Shown here: positions 7,683 through 16,702 of the stretch, piece by piece | Layout: the number at the start of each line of letters is the position of its first letter | How positions within the stretch are numbered: the stretch's first letter is position 1 | DNA from: UBA1672 sp964352665 | GTDB taxonomy: Bacteria > Pseudomonadota > Alphaproteobacteria > Micavibrionales > Micavibrionaceae | Assembly (NCBI GenBank): GCA_964352665.1 | Contig: CAYGSJ010000003.1 | Location: forward strand, 62,001-126,000 | Direction: 5' to 3' | DNA length: 64,000 nucleotides | Notes under the pieces: model-generated | Told to the model about the DNA's origin: nothing | Database searches by the model: none | The model's input: only the letters and a program-made list of their open reading frames with translations | Program-made: the position numbers and the translations under genes

Positions 7683-8345
7683 ATGTCTGTCACGGAAAAC
7701 ATCGCCCATATACAAAAAAAGATTTCGGCCAGTTGTGGCGAATGGCATCGCGCGCGCGAAGATGTCAGGCTTCTGGCCGTCAGCAAAAAACAGCCCATAG
7801 AAAAACTTCACGACGCTTTGAACGCCGGGCATCGGCTCTTCGCTGAAAATAAGGTACAAGAAGCGCAGGAACACTGGTCAGATATAAAGCCAGACTATCC
7901 GGATATTCAGCTCCACCTGATTGGCCCCTTACAGACTAATAAAATCAAAGATGCGATTGAACTTTTTGACATGATTCATACCGTGGATCGTGAAAAACTG
8001 GCCCGCAAGCTCTCACAGGCTCTGCAGGAGCAGAATAAAACAATCCCGTGCCTGATACAGGTCAATATCGGTGAAGAGTCCCAAAAATCAGGGGTAACTC
8101 CGCTAGAATTACCTGATTTTCTGGCTTTTTGTACAAAGGAATGTGGCCTCGATATTCGTGGCCTGATGTGTATCCCACCCGTTGATGAACCCGCCGCACT
8201 TTATTTTGCGCTGCTTCGTAAAATAGCAGAGGGTCACAAGTTAAAAGAGCTGAGTATGGGTATGAGCGCAGATTACGAAAAGGCCGTCGCTTTAGGGGCA
8301 ACCTATATAAGAATCGGAACAGGCATTTTCGGAGAACGTCCCTAA
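7683..8345 (+). CDS. Pyridoxal phosphate homeostasis protein (YggS/PROSC family)
   Basis: Binds pyridoxal 5-phosphate and keeps its free level balanced; no catalytic activity is known for the family. The 220-residue protein is a single alanine-racemase-type TIM barrel. The PLP lysine lies in LLAVSKKQP, and the family signatures HLIGPLQTNK, LIQVNIGEESQKSG, GLMCIPP, LSMGMSADYEKA and IRIGTGIFGER are all present. The start is ATG 7683; the frame also allows GTG six bases earlier. The gene follows the porin terminator and lies tail to tail (4-bp overlap) with the next gene. Confidence 0.95.
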   Translation: MSVTENIAHIQKKISASCGEWHRAREDVRLLAVSKKQPIEKLHDALNAGHRLFAENKVQEAQEHWSDIKPDYPDIQLHLIGPLQTNKIKDAIELFDMIHTVDREKLARKLSQALQEQNKTIPCLIQVNIGEESQKSGVTPLELPDFLAFCTKECGLDIRGLMCIPPVDEPAALYFALLRKIAEGHKLKELSMGMSADYEKAVALGATYIRIGTGIFGERP

Positions 8346-8977
8346 GAATAAACAGCAATCGTTCCCGCTGTCCGTCCTTGTGCAAGCTCGACACGATCGT
8401 AATCATTTTTCTGTGCATGCCCGACCTCATTACTCGCTTCGGGCAGGGGTGTTTGCGCAAACAACAATAGACTCGCTGATAAATCCTCGTATGCGTTTAT
8501 TTCCTGCGATAAATCATAATCTGTTCTTTGGGAACCATGTTCTCCGAAACCGGCGAAAGACACCGCGTTTCCAACCATATCTTTACCTGTTTCTTCCTGC
8601 AAAACCGCATCAACCAACCCACTGGCAACGCCTGCTGGTCCGCCGAAAATGCCGCCGCCAATAATTTTGCTGATCGGGCGAATATCATCTTGCGTCAAGG
8701 CACGATAGGCAATGTTAATAACCGGAACATGCTGAAGCGGATTAACCATGTCTATAATATCCAGAAAACCAAATTTCTTTTCTTCCGGTACAGGAATAAT
8801 ATCGGGAGATTCTGGCTGCGGCGCATAAGAGGATAAAACATCGCTAAAACGCTGTGATTCATTGGCCTGAAGCGGTGCATCCCAAGACGGGACAAAGCCG
8901 GCCATACGCTCATTGCGCACATGATATATCTGCGTGGCACTTGTTTTATCGGAATAATTATATGCAGCCGTTTCCAT
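8342..8977 (-). CDS. Conserved alphaproteobacterial protein of unknown function with a glycine-rich hydrophobic core
   Basis: 211 residues, ATG at 8977 behind AAGGACC. The N-terminal third is low-complexity and polar (Ser, Gln, Pro). The middle contains a conserved-looking block, PLQHVPVINIAYRALTQDDI, followed by a glycine-zipper-like segment IIGGGIFGGPAGVASGLVDA that could insert in or lie on a membrane. The tail is charged. There is no signal peptide. I recognise the middle block as a type seen in Rhodospirillales-like proteins of unknown role but cannot name a family. It is divergent from the winged-helix gene at 9045 and convergent with the YggS gene. Confidence 0.7.
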   Translation of the reverse strand: METAAYNYSDKTSATQIYHVRNERMAGFVPSWDAPLQANESQRFSDVLSSYAPQPESPDIIPVPEEKKFGFLDIIDMVNPLQHVPVINIAYRALTQDDIRPISKIIGGGIFGGPAGVASGLVDAVLQEETGKDMVGNAVSFAGFGEHGSQRTDYDLSQEINAYEDLSASLLLFAQTPLPEASNEVGHAQKNDYDRVELAQGRTAGTIAVYS

Positions 8978-9044
8978 TTATGGTCCTTTCCGCCTGTTTT
9001 AACTAAGCAATTTCTATGCCATACTGATAAAAAAGAGGGACAAT

Positions 9045-9611
9045 ATGAGCTTAAAACAGCCTACAGCAAAAATCACAGCAGATGAAAAGTCCTGCAAGGT
9101 CATTAAAAACTATGTTGAATTAAATGACTTAGAGGATATTTGTGCCTTTGAAATCAGTAAAAACCTACAAGTTATTACAATCACACATGAAACAGAACAA
9201 GATCACTTCGAAAGGCCCTTCAGACTTGGAAAAATCCTTGATCGCCTGATCTATTATCAAAATAAATCTTCTCAAGGCCCTGAAATTATTGCGTTTAACA
9301 ACGGTGTTTTGAATACACATAGCGGGATATTCACGAAAAACAAAGGGCCCTCCTTGGATATATGTCTTACCGAGAAAGAAGTGGAAATTCTAACCTATCT
9401 CAATGAGCATAAGGGAAAAATCGTCTCACGTGAAAAACTGCTGAGCGCTGTGTGGAATTATGCCGAAACCGTGGAAACCCATACCGTGGAAACCCATATC
9501 TACAGGTTGCGGCAAAAAATCGAAACCGATCCTGCAAACCCGCAGATTGTAATAAAAAAAGATGATGGCTATATCATAAAAAATAAATCGGGTCGCAATC
9601 AGCCTTGCTGA
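9045..9611 (+). CDS. Winged-helix (OmpR/PhoB-type) DNA-binding protein lacking a receiver domain
   Basis: 188 residues. The C-terminal 90 residues are a Trans_Reg_C winged helix: LTEKEVEILTYLNEHKGKIV, REKLLSAVWNY, then recognition-helix sequence VETHIYRLRQKIE and a beta hairpin with GYI. The N-terminal 95 residues do not form a CheY-like receiver (no acidic pocket or conserved Lys) but an unrelated alpha/beta region. A probable transcription factor whose input is unknown. The stop overlaps the convergent gene 9599-10153 by 13 bp. Confidence 0.8.
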   Translation: MSLKQPTAKITADEKSCKVIKNYVELNDLEDICAFEISKNLQVITITHETEQDHFERPFRLGKILDRLIYYQNKSSQGPEIIAFNNGVLNTHSGIFTKNKGPSLDICLTEKEVEILTYLNEHKGKIVSREKLLSAVWNYAETVETHTVETHIYRLRQKIETDPANPQIVIKKDDGYIIKNKSGRNQPC

Positions 9612-10153
9612 ATTTCGCTTTGTTTTTCCTGAACGGCAGAATTGACTGCCTCGAGAAATTCTAGACTTGTATCAATGCTTAAATATTTAACCCCTTCAAG
9701 CTCAAGAGCGCGCAAGCTTTGGATTAATGTATATAAATGTTTCAAATCAATATTTATTTTGTTTTGGGGTCTGAACATATTCTTTCTTGGCGCTGTTTTC
9801 GCTGCCTGTGCATAGGCGCGCGCAGCATCGCCCGATGGTGCTTTTCTTTCAGTATCATTGCTCTGCGCGGATTTTAGCCATGGCATCACATCCGATTCTG
9901 ATCTGTTTTCCTGAGAGCGGAGCTTTGCCTCCAACCTGGCCTCGACAAAATCTTCCAGAAATAAAATCAAAGCTTTCACCGAAAGGCTTGAAAACTCCTT
10001 TTCCTTTGTATTATCGGAATTTTTTTGGTGTTTTCGGCCCTGATCGTCGGTACCCTCAAGTTCTTCACCCTTCTTTTTTCCAAGACGTGCGTCCGCCGCC
10101 TCGACCTGAAGAGGCTTAAACGCAGAAGTAATGTTTTGAACCAAGGAAAACAT
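9599..10153 (-). CDS. Hypothetical charged, helical cytoplasmic protein
   Basis: 184 residues, not recognised. The first 70 residues are rich in Lys, Glu and Asp with little predicted structure. Two helical segments follow (SVKALILFLEDFVEARLEAK and IDLKHLYTLIQSLRALELEG) separated by a Ser/Ala-rich linker. The C-terminus is a further amphipathic helix. No signal peptide or membrane segment. It is convergent with the winged-helix gene, overlapping its stop by 13 bp. A DNA- or RNA-associated or scaffold role is possible but unsupported. Confidence 0.6.
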   Translation of the reverse strand: MFSLVQNITSAFKPLQVEAADARLGKKKGEELEGTDDQGRKHQKNSDNTKEKEFSSLSVKALILFLEDFVEARLEAKLRSQENRSESDVMPWLKSAQSNDTERKAPSGDAARAYAQAAKTAPRKNMFRPQNKINIDLKHLYTLIQSLRALELEGVKYLSIDTSLEFLEAVNSAVQEKQSEIQQG

Positions 10154-10243
10154 ACTCGACTTTACCGCAAAATGTGATTGTTATACGGAAATTACCAGAA
10201 ATTTCGATTCTTGGCAAATGGCGATGACACTATTTTACGTAAC

Positions 10244-11008
10244 TTAGTCTTTAAAAAGATCGTAAGGATGCGGATACTTCTCCTCATCCGGCATATTCTT
10301 CTCGTGTAAGATTTCCGCATACCACGGCGCTGAATAATCCCACAAGGCCTGCCCCTGTGCCTCACATTTAATATAGGCAACCTCGCCAATCATAAGCCAT
10401 TTCCGCGTCTCCTCATCATCGATAGGGCGCTTGCTGCTTTGATCCGATGGGCGCACATGAATTGTAAGTGTTGCCTCAAAATAATCATTTTGCATGGGTA
10501 CTTTTTCCGATATTGCTTTCTCTTGCGCTTCTTCAAGCTCCATATCAGCAAAAAAAGCCAATTGATTGACAACAAGCGAAATAGCATCGCGCCCATAAGG
10601 ATAGTCAAATGACGGAATGTAAGATTCATCGCCTTCGAAGAATTCAAAACTTATATGCGCTTTTTCTGTTTCTGTGGCCGGCTTATAAATCACCACCACT
10701 TCCATACTAAGCTCCAGAAGATTCTCATTAGGGTTATAATGACTATATCCCTGACCCAAGCGCAAAGTCTCCTGATAGAGATAGTTGGCTTTCTGGTCAT
10801 CTGCAATATACGGATAATTGTCACCGGTCTTAATCCAGAATTCGTAATCCGGCACACTCCCGACCGCTCTAAAATAACCGAAAACCGCTCTTTCTACCGG
10901 CGTTGTTTTTATTGCTCCACCGTAAGAATCGGCAAAACTTACTGGAATAGCTATAAAAACAAACAGTAAAAATATAACAGGAACATATTTATAATTAATT
11001 CTAAACAT
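10244..11008 (-). CDS. Hypothetical exported protein
   Basis: 254 residues from ATG 11008. This start gives a signal peptide MFRINYKYVPVIFLLFVFIA with cleavage near SFA/DS; the open frame to 11041 adds 11 polar residues before it. The mature protein has aromatic and acidic strand-like segments (FGYFRAVGSVPDYEFWIKTG, YSHYNPNENLLELSMEVVVI) and an alpha region rich in Glu. No Cys pair, lipobox or catalytic motif is evident. Probably periplasmic, function unknown. It is divergent from the Smr gene with a 40-bp gap that must hold both promoters. Confidence 0.65.
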   Translation of the reverse strand: MFRINYKYVPVIFLLFVFIAIPVSFADSYGGAIKTTPVERAVFGYFRAVGSVPDYEFWIKTGDNYPYIADDQKANYLYQETLRLGQGYSHYNPNENLLELSMEVVVIYKPATETEKAHISFEFFEGDESYIPSFDYPYGRDAISLVVNQLAFFADMELEEAQEKAISEKVPMQNDYFEATLTIHVRPSDQSSKRPIDDEETRKWLMIGEVAYIKCEAQGQALWDYSAPWYAEILHEKNMPDEEKYPHPYDLFKD

Positions 11009-11048
11009 AGTATGTGCGCGTAAATTTGAAACAGAGTACAATTATATA

Positions 11049-11606
11049 ATGACCGATAAAGATGAAAAAAGCCATACCACGACTAAAAAAAACGATGATG
11101 ATTCAAAACTTTGGGCTTTGGTCACTAAAGATGTAGAGCCACTGGATAAAAAACCTGTGAGTACGGTTAATACAAAAAAACCGGAACATACAGCAAAAAA
11201 AAGGGCCCGAACAGCCGCCCCGCCACCAGAAACAAAAAAGGGCCCGGAACAGGACCCGCAACTAGACAGACGCACAGAGCAACGCCTCAAAAGGGGGCAA
11301 CTTCCTATCGACGGACGCATAGATTTACATGGAAAAACGCAAACACAGGCCTTTGATGCGCTTAGCAAATTTATAACCAACGCATACACACAAAAGAAAA
11401 GATGCCTTCTTGTCATCACAGGAAAAGGTAACTGGCAAGAGGGTGGGCGCAGTATAGGTGATGAAAAAACAGGCGTACTCCGGCAAAAAACACCGGAATG
11501 GCTAAGTAGCGCACCTCTTTCACAATATATTTTGAGAGTAGAACCCGCACGGCCCAATCACGGCGGAGAAGGCGCATTGTACGTGTTACTTAGACGTCAA
11601 AGGTAA
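11049..11606 (+). CDS. Smr-domain protein
   Basis: 185 residues: a disordered Lys/Pro-rich N-terminus (1-75), then a Smr (small MutS-related) domain. The domain has the IDLHGKTQTQAFDAL motif, ITGKGNWQEGG (the TGKG loop), LRQKTPEWL, and the final RPNHGGEGALYVLLRR, all family hallmarks. Smr domains bind nucleic acid and often act as structure-specific endonucleases. A gene of this type is common near mltA and hslUV in alphaproteobacterial origin regions. The stop is 1 bp before the end of the convergent M23 gene. Confidence 0.9.
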   Translation: MTDKDEKSHTTTKKNDDDSKLWALVTKDVEPLDKKPVSTVNTKKPEHTAKKRARTAAPPPETKKGPEQDPQLDRRTEQRLKRGQLPIDGRIDLHGKTQTQAFDALSKFITNAYTQKKRCLLVITGKGNWQEGGRSIGDEKTGVLRQKTPEWLSSAPLSQYILRVEPARPNHGGEGALYVLLRRQR

Positions 11607-11607
11607 A

Positions 11608-12627
11608 TTATTTGACCTCCACGCTGAATGATTTTTCGCGTACGATCTCCGCTTCACCGTTTTTCCCGGCCCTCGTGATCTTGGCATGCCCTGTGTAAGT
11701 GCCGGATTTAAGCTGTACGCGCCCGATTTTTCTTCCTGTGAAATAATATTGTCGGGCCCGATTTTTATCTAACGTCTCTTTAGTATCAACAAAGAGCGCG
11801 CCATCCGGATCCCTGATCTCTAAAAGAACATTATCGCCTTCTTCTACATTATAAAATCCGGTCCAGAATACGAAAGCGGCACTATTTAGCGGTAATTGAT
11901 CGGGGCTTTCTTCCCCGCGCTTAATCGCTTCGAAATCAGGTGATGTATTACGAAAGCCCCCGTCAAAAATCACAAAAGGCTCATAGATCATAGGCAGGCC
12001 TTCATGCCACAGGCTTTCTTTCATCTTGTTGCAGCCTTCGGTATTCAATACGCCGGTGTACGGGTCAACAACACCGCCCTCCCATAACACACCAAAGTGA
12101 AGATGCGGAAATTCCGCCATACCGGACTGGCCGACTTGTCCGATTTTCTGTCCGGCTTTTACTTTTTGCTTTGCCTCGACCACCACAGAGCCTTTTTTCA
12201 AATGACAATAAATCGTCTGCAACCCGTTTCCATGATCAATAAGGATACCGTTTCCGCATTCTTTCTGGCCGTCCTGTATATCCTGCATCTCTTCTTCGGA
12301 TTTTAAACGATCGCTCTCGCCGTCACGAAAACGTAAAACGCGTCCGTCTGCCGCCGCAAAGACATCTACACCGCTTTTCATCTGAGAAATAGAGCTCAAG
12401 GCAAAATCAGTCCCCTTATGCATGTCATAGGATTTAGGACCACACTTGAAATCTTGCCATGTTCCGCCCTTCCCATCGACATCGACATAATTTACGGCCC
12501 AACAATTCTGTCCGTATGTGCATCCTGCCGGAAAAATAAATCTGGGCTCTTGCGCAAAGGCAATCTTGCCAAAGCTTCCGCACCCAATTAAAAATATGGA
12601 AAATAATAATAGATTTCGTTTCTTCAT
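11608..12627 (-). CDS. M23-family peptidase (LytM-type), exported
   Basis: 339 residues from ATG 12627, which directly yields the signal peptide MKKRNLLLFSIFLIGCGSFG ending near AFA/QE. The longer open frame is rejected because it would run into the divergent gene at 12709. The LytM zinc ligands are present: His and Asp in MHKGTDFA and HLH in FPHLHFG, with IDHGNGLQTIYCHL between them. A C-terminal beta-rich domain of about 130 residues follows (GFYNVEEGDNVLLEIRDPDG), possibly substrate binding. A predicted periplasmic peptidoglycan endopeptidase, or a regulator of one. Six Cys in the mature part suggest disulfides. Confidence 0.9.
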   Translation of the reverse strand: MKKRNLLLFSIFLIGCGSFGKIAFAQEPRFIFPAGCTYGQNCWAVNYVDVDGKGGTWQDFKCGPKSYDMHKGTDFALSSISQMKSGVDVFAAADGRVLRFRDGESDRLKSEEEMQDIQDGQKECGNGILIDHGNGLQTIYCHLKKGSVVVEAKQKVKAGQKIGQVGQSGMAEFPHLHFGVLWEGGVVDPYTGVLNTEGCNKMKESLWHEGLPMIYEPFVIFDGGFRNTSPDFEAIKRGEESPDQLPLNSAAFVFWTGFYNVEEGDNVLLEIRDPDGALFVDTKETLDKNRARQYYFTGRKIGRVQLKSGTYTGHAKITRAGKNGEAEIVREKSFSVEVK

Positions 12628-12708
12628 GCTGATATAAAAACAAAAAACACAGCATGAAGCCAGCAATATAATGCGGCAGGAATAAATGAACGGATTGATG
12701 GAGTCATC

Positions 12709-13785
12709 ATGAAAACAGCCCTCGTTTTCAACACAGTATCTGGTTTTGCAAGGCAAATGCGCGCCTCTGAGTTTGAAAAACTATACGCAGGAAACCCCGA
12801 TCTAAAGATTACGCCTGCACATCCTGACGAGCTGAAAAACCTGTCTGCCGCCTCTCCTGACGATGGCCTACCTCTTGTTTTTCACAGAACATATTTCAGA
12901 ATGGGGCGCACGCAACGCGTTGAAGCACACTGGGCGAAGCCTGCCGGATTCGGTAACAGGGATCACCTGCTTGAACCCGCACAACAACAAACTCTTGAAG
13001 ATGGAGTCAGGGCCGGAAAATCTATCCTGCTCAGCCTCAATTTACCTCTTACATCCCATCCGGTTTCCTTCGCCCATATGAAAGAGAAGGGCGCAAAACT
13101 TTTTGAAAACTGGGTAACAGGAAATCGGGGAAATTTTATAACGGTTTCTGTAAGGTCTGCGAGACAGGCGGTTGAAACTATAAAACAGGTTAGCGCAATG
13201 GGTGCCAGACTTTCTCAAACCGTCTTTGCCATGCATCGCGGCGCTGTCGTTCCGTACGATAATTTTTATCTCGGTGATCGCAGATCAAAAATGGTACAGC
13301 TCTTTAATGCAATGCAAGAAGGGAGAGCAGGCGTGCCCCTTGGTGAAAATCGTGTCATCGGTTTTCCAAGATTATTTGCCTATGTGCCCACAGGAGCGAG
13401 CAGCGCTGCACCGGCAAAGAACGGATTTAAGGGCAGTCTTTTGAATCAACGAACGGGCAAACCTTTTGCGACCAATCTCGTCTTCGCCAGCAGAGAAGAA
13501 ACCCTTGCCAGCGATCCATACAGAATTCTTGAATCTGAAGTTGCTGGCGGACAGGCGCAATATGTTCTAGCCAGCCCTGGCGTTGCAAAACCACAGGAGC
13601 CCGATGCATGGAAAATGCTGCTGCTGGTGATTCATGATATCAAGGCACAAACCATGCCACTGGATGAAGAGGCAAGACAAAAACTGCTTGCCCATGCGCA
13701 GCGCAACGGATACGACACCAGAGTTATCGAAAAATCTTTGGGCACGACATCATTCGAAGACCAGCCCAGCGAGCCGTCGCTATAA
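12709..13785 (+). CDS. Hypothetical protein
   Basis: 358 residues, not recognised. ATG 12709 is preceded by GGAG. The sequence looks globular and cytoplasmic (mixed alpha/beta, no signal or membrane segments), with an Ala/Pro-rich linker around PTGASSAAPAKNG and a polar tail ending in QPSEPSL. Divergent from the M23 gene (81-bp gap) and convergent with hslU, overlapping its last codons by 6 bp. No catalytic motif could be pointed to. Confidence 0.65.
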   Translation: MKTALVFNTVSGFARQMRASEFEKLYAGNPDLKITPAHPDELKNLSAASPDDGLPLVFHRTYFRMGRTQRVEAHWAKPAGFGNRDHLLEPAQQQTLEDGVRAGKSILLSLNLPLTSHPVSFAHMKEKGAKLFENWVTGNRGNFITVSVRSARQAVETIKQVSAMGARLSQTVFAMHRGAVVPYDNFYLGDRRSKMVQLFNAMQEGRAGVPLGENRVIGFPRLFAYVPTGASSAAPAKNGFKGSLLNQRTGKPFATNLVFASREETLASDPYRILESEVAGGQAQYVLASPGVAKPQEPDAWKMLLLVIHDIKAQTMPLDEEARQKLLAHAQRNGYDTRVIEKSLGTTSFEDQPSEPSL

Positions 13786-15096
13786 GATAAACTTGCTTAA
13801 ATCCGTACTTCTTGCCAATTCACCGACTTTTTCCTGAACATAGGAAGCTGTAATCGTGAATTCTTCCCCGCCACGATCGCTCGCCGTGAAGCTAATTTCT
13901 TCCAAAAGCTTCTCCATAACGGTATGCAAACGACGTGCACCAATATTTTCAACGCTTTCATTAACCTCAAAGGCCAGTTTGGCAATTTCGTCAATAGCAT
14001 CCTCTTCGAAAGTCAGCGTCATCTTCTCTGTTCCGATCAACGCCTCGTATTGCTTTATCAGACTGGCCTCGGTTTCCTTCAAAATACGTTTGAAATCCTC
14101 TACAGTCAAAGCACGAAGCTCCACGCGAATAGGAAGACGGCCTTGCAGCTCCGCCAGTAAATCCGATGGCTTTGCATAGTGAAATGCGCCACTGGCAATA
14201 AACAACATATGATCTGTTTTTACAGCGCCGTGTTTTGTGTTGACGGTTGTCCCTTCTATAAGGGGAAGTAAATCACGCTGCACCCCTTCACGTGACACAT
14301 CACCGCCGCGCACATCCTGACGCGCCGCAATTTTGTCAATCTCGTCAATAAAGACAATCCCGCTTTGCTGAACAAGTTGCAGAGCCGCCGAAACCATTTT
14401 ATCCTCGTCCAGCAACTTGTCTGATTCTTCCGCAATTAAAACCTCGTAACTATCTTCAACCGACATGCGTTTCTTCTTCGTACGCTCTGCGAAACCTTTA
14501 CCAAGAATATCGCCAATATTCACCATCCCCATAGAAGCACCCGGCATGCCCGGAATATCCATCATACCGCCCAACGGGTTTCCACCATCAATGACATTGA
14601 TTTCAATTTCACGATCGTTTAACTCTCCTGCGCGAAGCTTCTTACGAAAACTGTCACGCGTACCTTCTCCGGCTGTATCCCCGACTAAAGCATCCAGCAC
14701 ACGTTCCTCGGCATAAATTTCTGCTTGCGCCAATACACTTTTGCGCATCTCTTCCTGAGTCATGCGTATGGCAATCTCGGTCAGATCACGCACGATTGAT
14801 TCAACATCTTTTCCGACATAACCGACTTCCGTAAACTTCGTTGCCTCAACCTTTATAAAGGGCGCATTCGCAAGTTTGGAAAGGCGGCGCGCGATTTCGG
14901 TCTTGCCAACACCGGTCGGCCCGATCATCAAAATATTCTTCGGGTAAACTTCTTCCTGCAATTCAGGATCCAGCTTCGAGCGTCTCCAGCGATTACGCAA
15001 CGCAATCGCAACCGCACGTTTCGCATCGTTCTGGCCGATGATAAAACGATCCAGTTCGCTTACTGTTTCACGTGGTGAAAGGGACGATACGCTCAT
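13780..15096 (-). CDS. hslU: HslU, ATPase subunit of the HslUV protease
   Basis: AAA+ unfoldase that feeds substrates to the HslV peptidase. 438 residues with Walker A GPTGVGKT at 59-66, Walker B VFIDEID near 250, the I-domain (residues about 105-235), the sensor-2 GARRLHTVMEK and the C-terminal DLSKFIL tail that docks into HslV. The pore motif GYVGKDVES is present. ATG 15096 follows AAGGAG. hslV lies 1.6 kb away on the same strand, but terC and another gene on the opposite strand separate the two, so the usual hslVU operon is split. Confidence 0.97.
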   Translation of the reverse strand: MSVSSLSPRETVSELDRFIIGQNDAKRAVAIALRNRWRRSKLDPELQEEVYPKNILMIGPTGVGKTEIARRLSKLANAPFIKVEATKFTEVGYVGKDVESIVRDLTEIAIRMTQEEMRKSVLAQAEIYAEERVLDALVGDTAGEGTRDSFRKKLRAGELNDREIEINVIDGGNPLGGMMDIPGMPGASMGMVNIGDILGKGFAERTKKKRMSVEDSYEVLIAEESDKLLDEDKMVSAALQLVQQSGIVFIDEIDKIAARQDVRGGDVSREGVQRDLLPLIEGTTVNTKHGAVKTDHMLFIASGAFHYAKPSDLLAELQGRLPIRVELRALTVEDFKRILKETEASLIKQYEALIGTEKMTLTFEEDAIDEIAKLAFEVNESVENIGARRLHTVMEKLLEEISFTASDRGGEEFTITASYVQEKVGELARSTDLSKFIL

Positions 15097-15227
15097 GTTT
15101 CTCCTTTTGAATCTCTAAGTTCTCAACGTGCCTATGGTGATAGAATTTCTACCCTTAAATGGCAAGGGATATTTAAAAACCTCCTTTTTACTTTGCTGTA
15201 AAGAACTGCACGATTTGGTTGGAGTTC

Positions 15228-15256
15228 TTGAAATTTGCATGCTACACAAATACATA
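15228..15256 (+). promoter_or_regulatory. Probable promoter of terC
   Basis: TTGAAA (15228-15233), 17-bp spacer, TACATA (15251-15256), 40 bp before the terC start; AAGGA precedes the ATG. I looked for a yybP-ykoY manganese riboswitch, common before terC/alx genes, and saw none. Confidence 0.5.
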
Positions 15257-15295
15257 AGAAGTCATGCATATATCGTGACATAATAAGGAATCTTT

Positions 15296-16276
15296 ATGGA
15301 ATTTTTTGATCTGGTCATTTTCTTTATCCTCGTGCCTGTTTTGCTCGCTCTTGATCTTAATCTCTTCAGCAAAAGCTCTGATAACATTATCGGCTTTCGT
15401 CAAAGCCTAATCCTAAGCGCATGGTATATCGCGGCAGGACTTGCCTACGGCCTGATCGTCTGGCACGACTTCGGCGCTGATCGTGCCCTGAACTACTACA
15501 CCACATATGTCATTGAAAAAAGCCTTTCACTAGACAACCTTTTTGTGATGTCGGTCATTTTTTCTGCCTTCTCCATCCCCAGACAATATCAACACCGTGT
15601 TCTGGTCTGGGGTATTATTGGCGTTGTCATTTTACGCGGTATTATGATCGGAGCGGGCGCAACCATCGTGCACCACTTTGACTGGGTGCTGTATATCTTT
15701 GCACTCGTCCTTATTTATACCGGTGTAAAAATGGTTTTATACGACGAAGATGAGGATGTCGGTAACTTCGAAGAAAAACCGCTGGTCCTTTTCTTGAAAA
15801 AACACCTTCCCTTTACTTCGAAAATTCATGGGAACAAATTTTTTATTCGGCGCGAAGAACTGGATGAAGGCGAGGAAACAAACACCAAAAAAGCCTTCCT
15901 CGCTACACCATTATTTCTGGCACTGGTCGTCATAGAAATAAGCGACGTTATTTTTGCTGTAGACAGCATCCCCGCCGCATTGGCTGTTACCACCGATACA
16001 TTCGTCGTCTTCACCAGTAATATTTTTGCTGTTCTTGGCTTGCGGGCACTCTATTTTGCCGTTGAAAACATCATTTACCGGTTCGAAGCTATGAAATACG
16101 CCATATCAATCGTCTTGATCTTTATCGGCTTCAAGGTCTTCTATAACGGTATGTTCGGCCATATAACGCCTGCCACATCCTTGGCCGTTACATTGGGTGT
16201 GCTAACGCTGGGTTTTCTTTATGCTCTGGCGACAACAAAAAACAAAGACAGCCCGGACGAATCCACCGATTCATAA
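15296..16276 (+). CDS. TerC/Alx-family integral membrane protein
   Basis: 326 residues with about nine hydrophobic segments. Family signatures are present: LDLNLFSKS near the start, VIEKSLSLDNLFVMSVIFSA in the third segment, and EISDVIFAVDSIPAALAVTT with conserved acidic residues in the membrane. Homologues (Alx, MeeF-like) export manganese or aid metal loading of secreted proteins; tellurium resistance is the historical name. The C-terminus is charged (NKDSPDESTDS). It lies between hslU and hslV on the opposite strand. Confidence 0.92.
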   Translation: MEFFDLVIFFILVPVLLALDLNLFSKSSDNIIGFRQSLILSAWYIAAGLAYGLIVWHDFGADRALNYYTTYVIEKSLSLDNLFVMSVIFSAFSIPRQYQHRVLVWGIIGVVILRGIMIGAGATIVHHFDWVLYIFALVLIYTGVKMVLYDEDEDVGNFEEKPLVLFLKKHLPFTSKIHGNKFFIRREELDEGEETNTKKAFLATPLFLALVVIEISDVIFAVDSIPAALAVTTDTFVVFTSNIFAVLGLRALYFAVENIIYRFEAMKYAISIVLIFIGFKVFYNGMFGHITPATSLAVTLGVLTLGFLYALATTKNKDSPDESTDS

Positions 16277-16279
16277 AGT

Positions 16280-16309
16280 TTGACAATTTTCATAAAATTT
16301 GATTATGAT
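16280..16309 (+). promoter_or_regulatory. Sigma-70-type promoter before the 16337 gene
   Basis: Perfect TTGACA (16280-16285), 18-bp spacer, TATGAT (16304-16309). It starts four bases after the terC stop. Because it overlaps the upstream part of the open frame, it argues that translation starts at 16337 and not earlier. Confidence 0.6.
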
Positions 16310-16336
16310 CGCCCCAAAATAACATCGGGTGATAAA

Positions 16337-16702
16337 ATGTTTAGTTTAAATGGTATCCTCAAAGCAGCGTTTCCAAAAGCCGCCGAAAGAAGAGAGGCGC
16401 GTGCACAAGAGGCTGCGCTTCAAGGCCGGATTATGGTTGGAAATGCACTGCTTGACCTTGCACTTGTCAAACTGGGGCAGGGACCAAACCCTCCCGCCGA
16501 TGATTTAAGAGATATGCTTGGCGCCCTTCTGGTACAGGATATTATGGCCGGTCGGCATGCCCAAACAGGTCTTGGCGTAGAAGCACAGCTTATGGGTGTT
16601 GAGGCAAGAGTGGCAGAAATCATGTCCCAGCAAAAAGAACGATTGGCCGTACGCTGGGGTATTACGGATGAACCGGAAGGCGATCCACCGATTGTTGCTT
16701 AA
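16337..16702 (+). CDS. Small hypothetical protein
   Basis: 121 residues from ATG 16337; the frame is open from 16280, but that part overlaps a good promoter. It begins MFSLNGILKAAFPKAAERRE, an amphipathic basic helix, followed by helical Ala/Leu-rich sequence and an acidic-proline tail (DEPEGDPPIVA). No signal peptide or known domain. The stop abuts the end of the convergent hslV. Confidence 0.6.
   Translation: MFSLNGILKAAFPKAAERREARAQEAALQGRIMVGNALLDLALVKLGQGPNPPADDLRDMLGALLVQDIMAGRHAQTGLGVEAQLMGVEARVAEIMSQQKERLAVRWGITDEPEGDPPIVA

Noticed and set aside
9467..9510. Apparent short tandem duplication (ACCGTGGAAACCCAT) in the winged-helix gene
   Set aside because: The repeat encodes V-E-T-H-T-V-E-T-H, close to the normal recognition-helix sequence of this family, and keeps the frame; no sign of recent change.
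15064..15080. parS-like sequence at the 5' end of hslU
   Set aside because: Only the left half (TGTTTCACGTG) matches; the right half is GTGAAAG, so the palindrome is broken. Similar half sites near 4144 and 9424 were dropped for the same reason.
15097..15295. Possible manganese (yybP-ykoY) riboswitch before terC
   Set aside because: None of the conserved aptamer blocks were found; a simple TTGAAA-17-TACATA promoter is sufficient.
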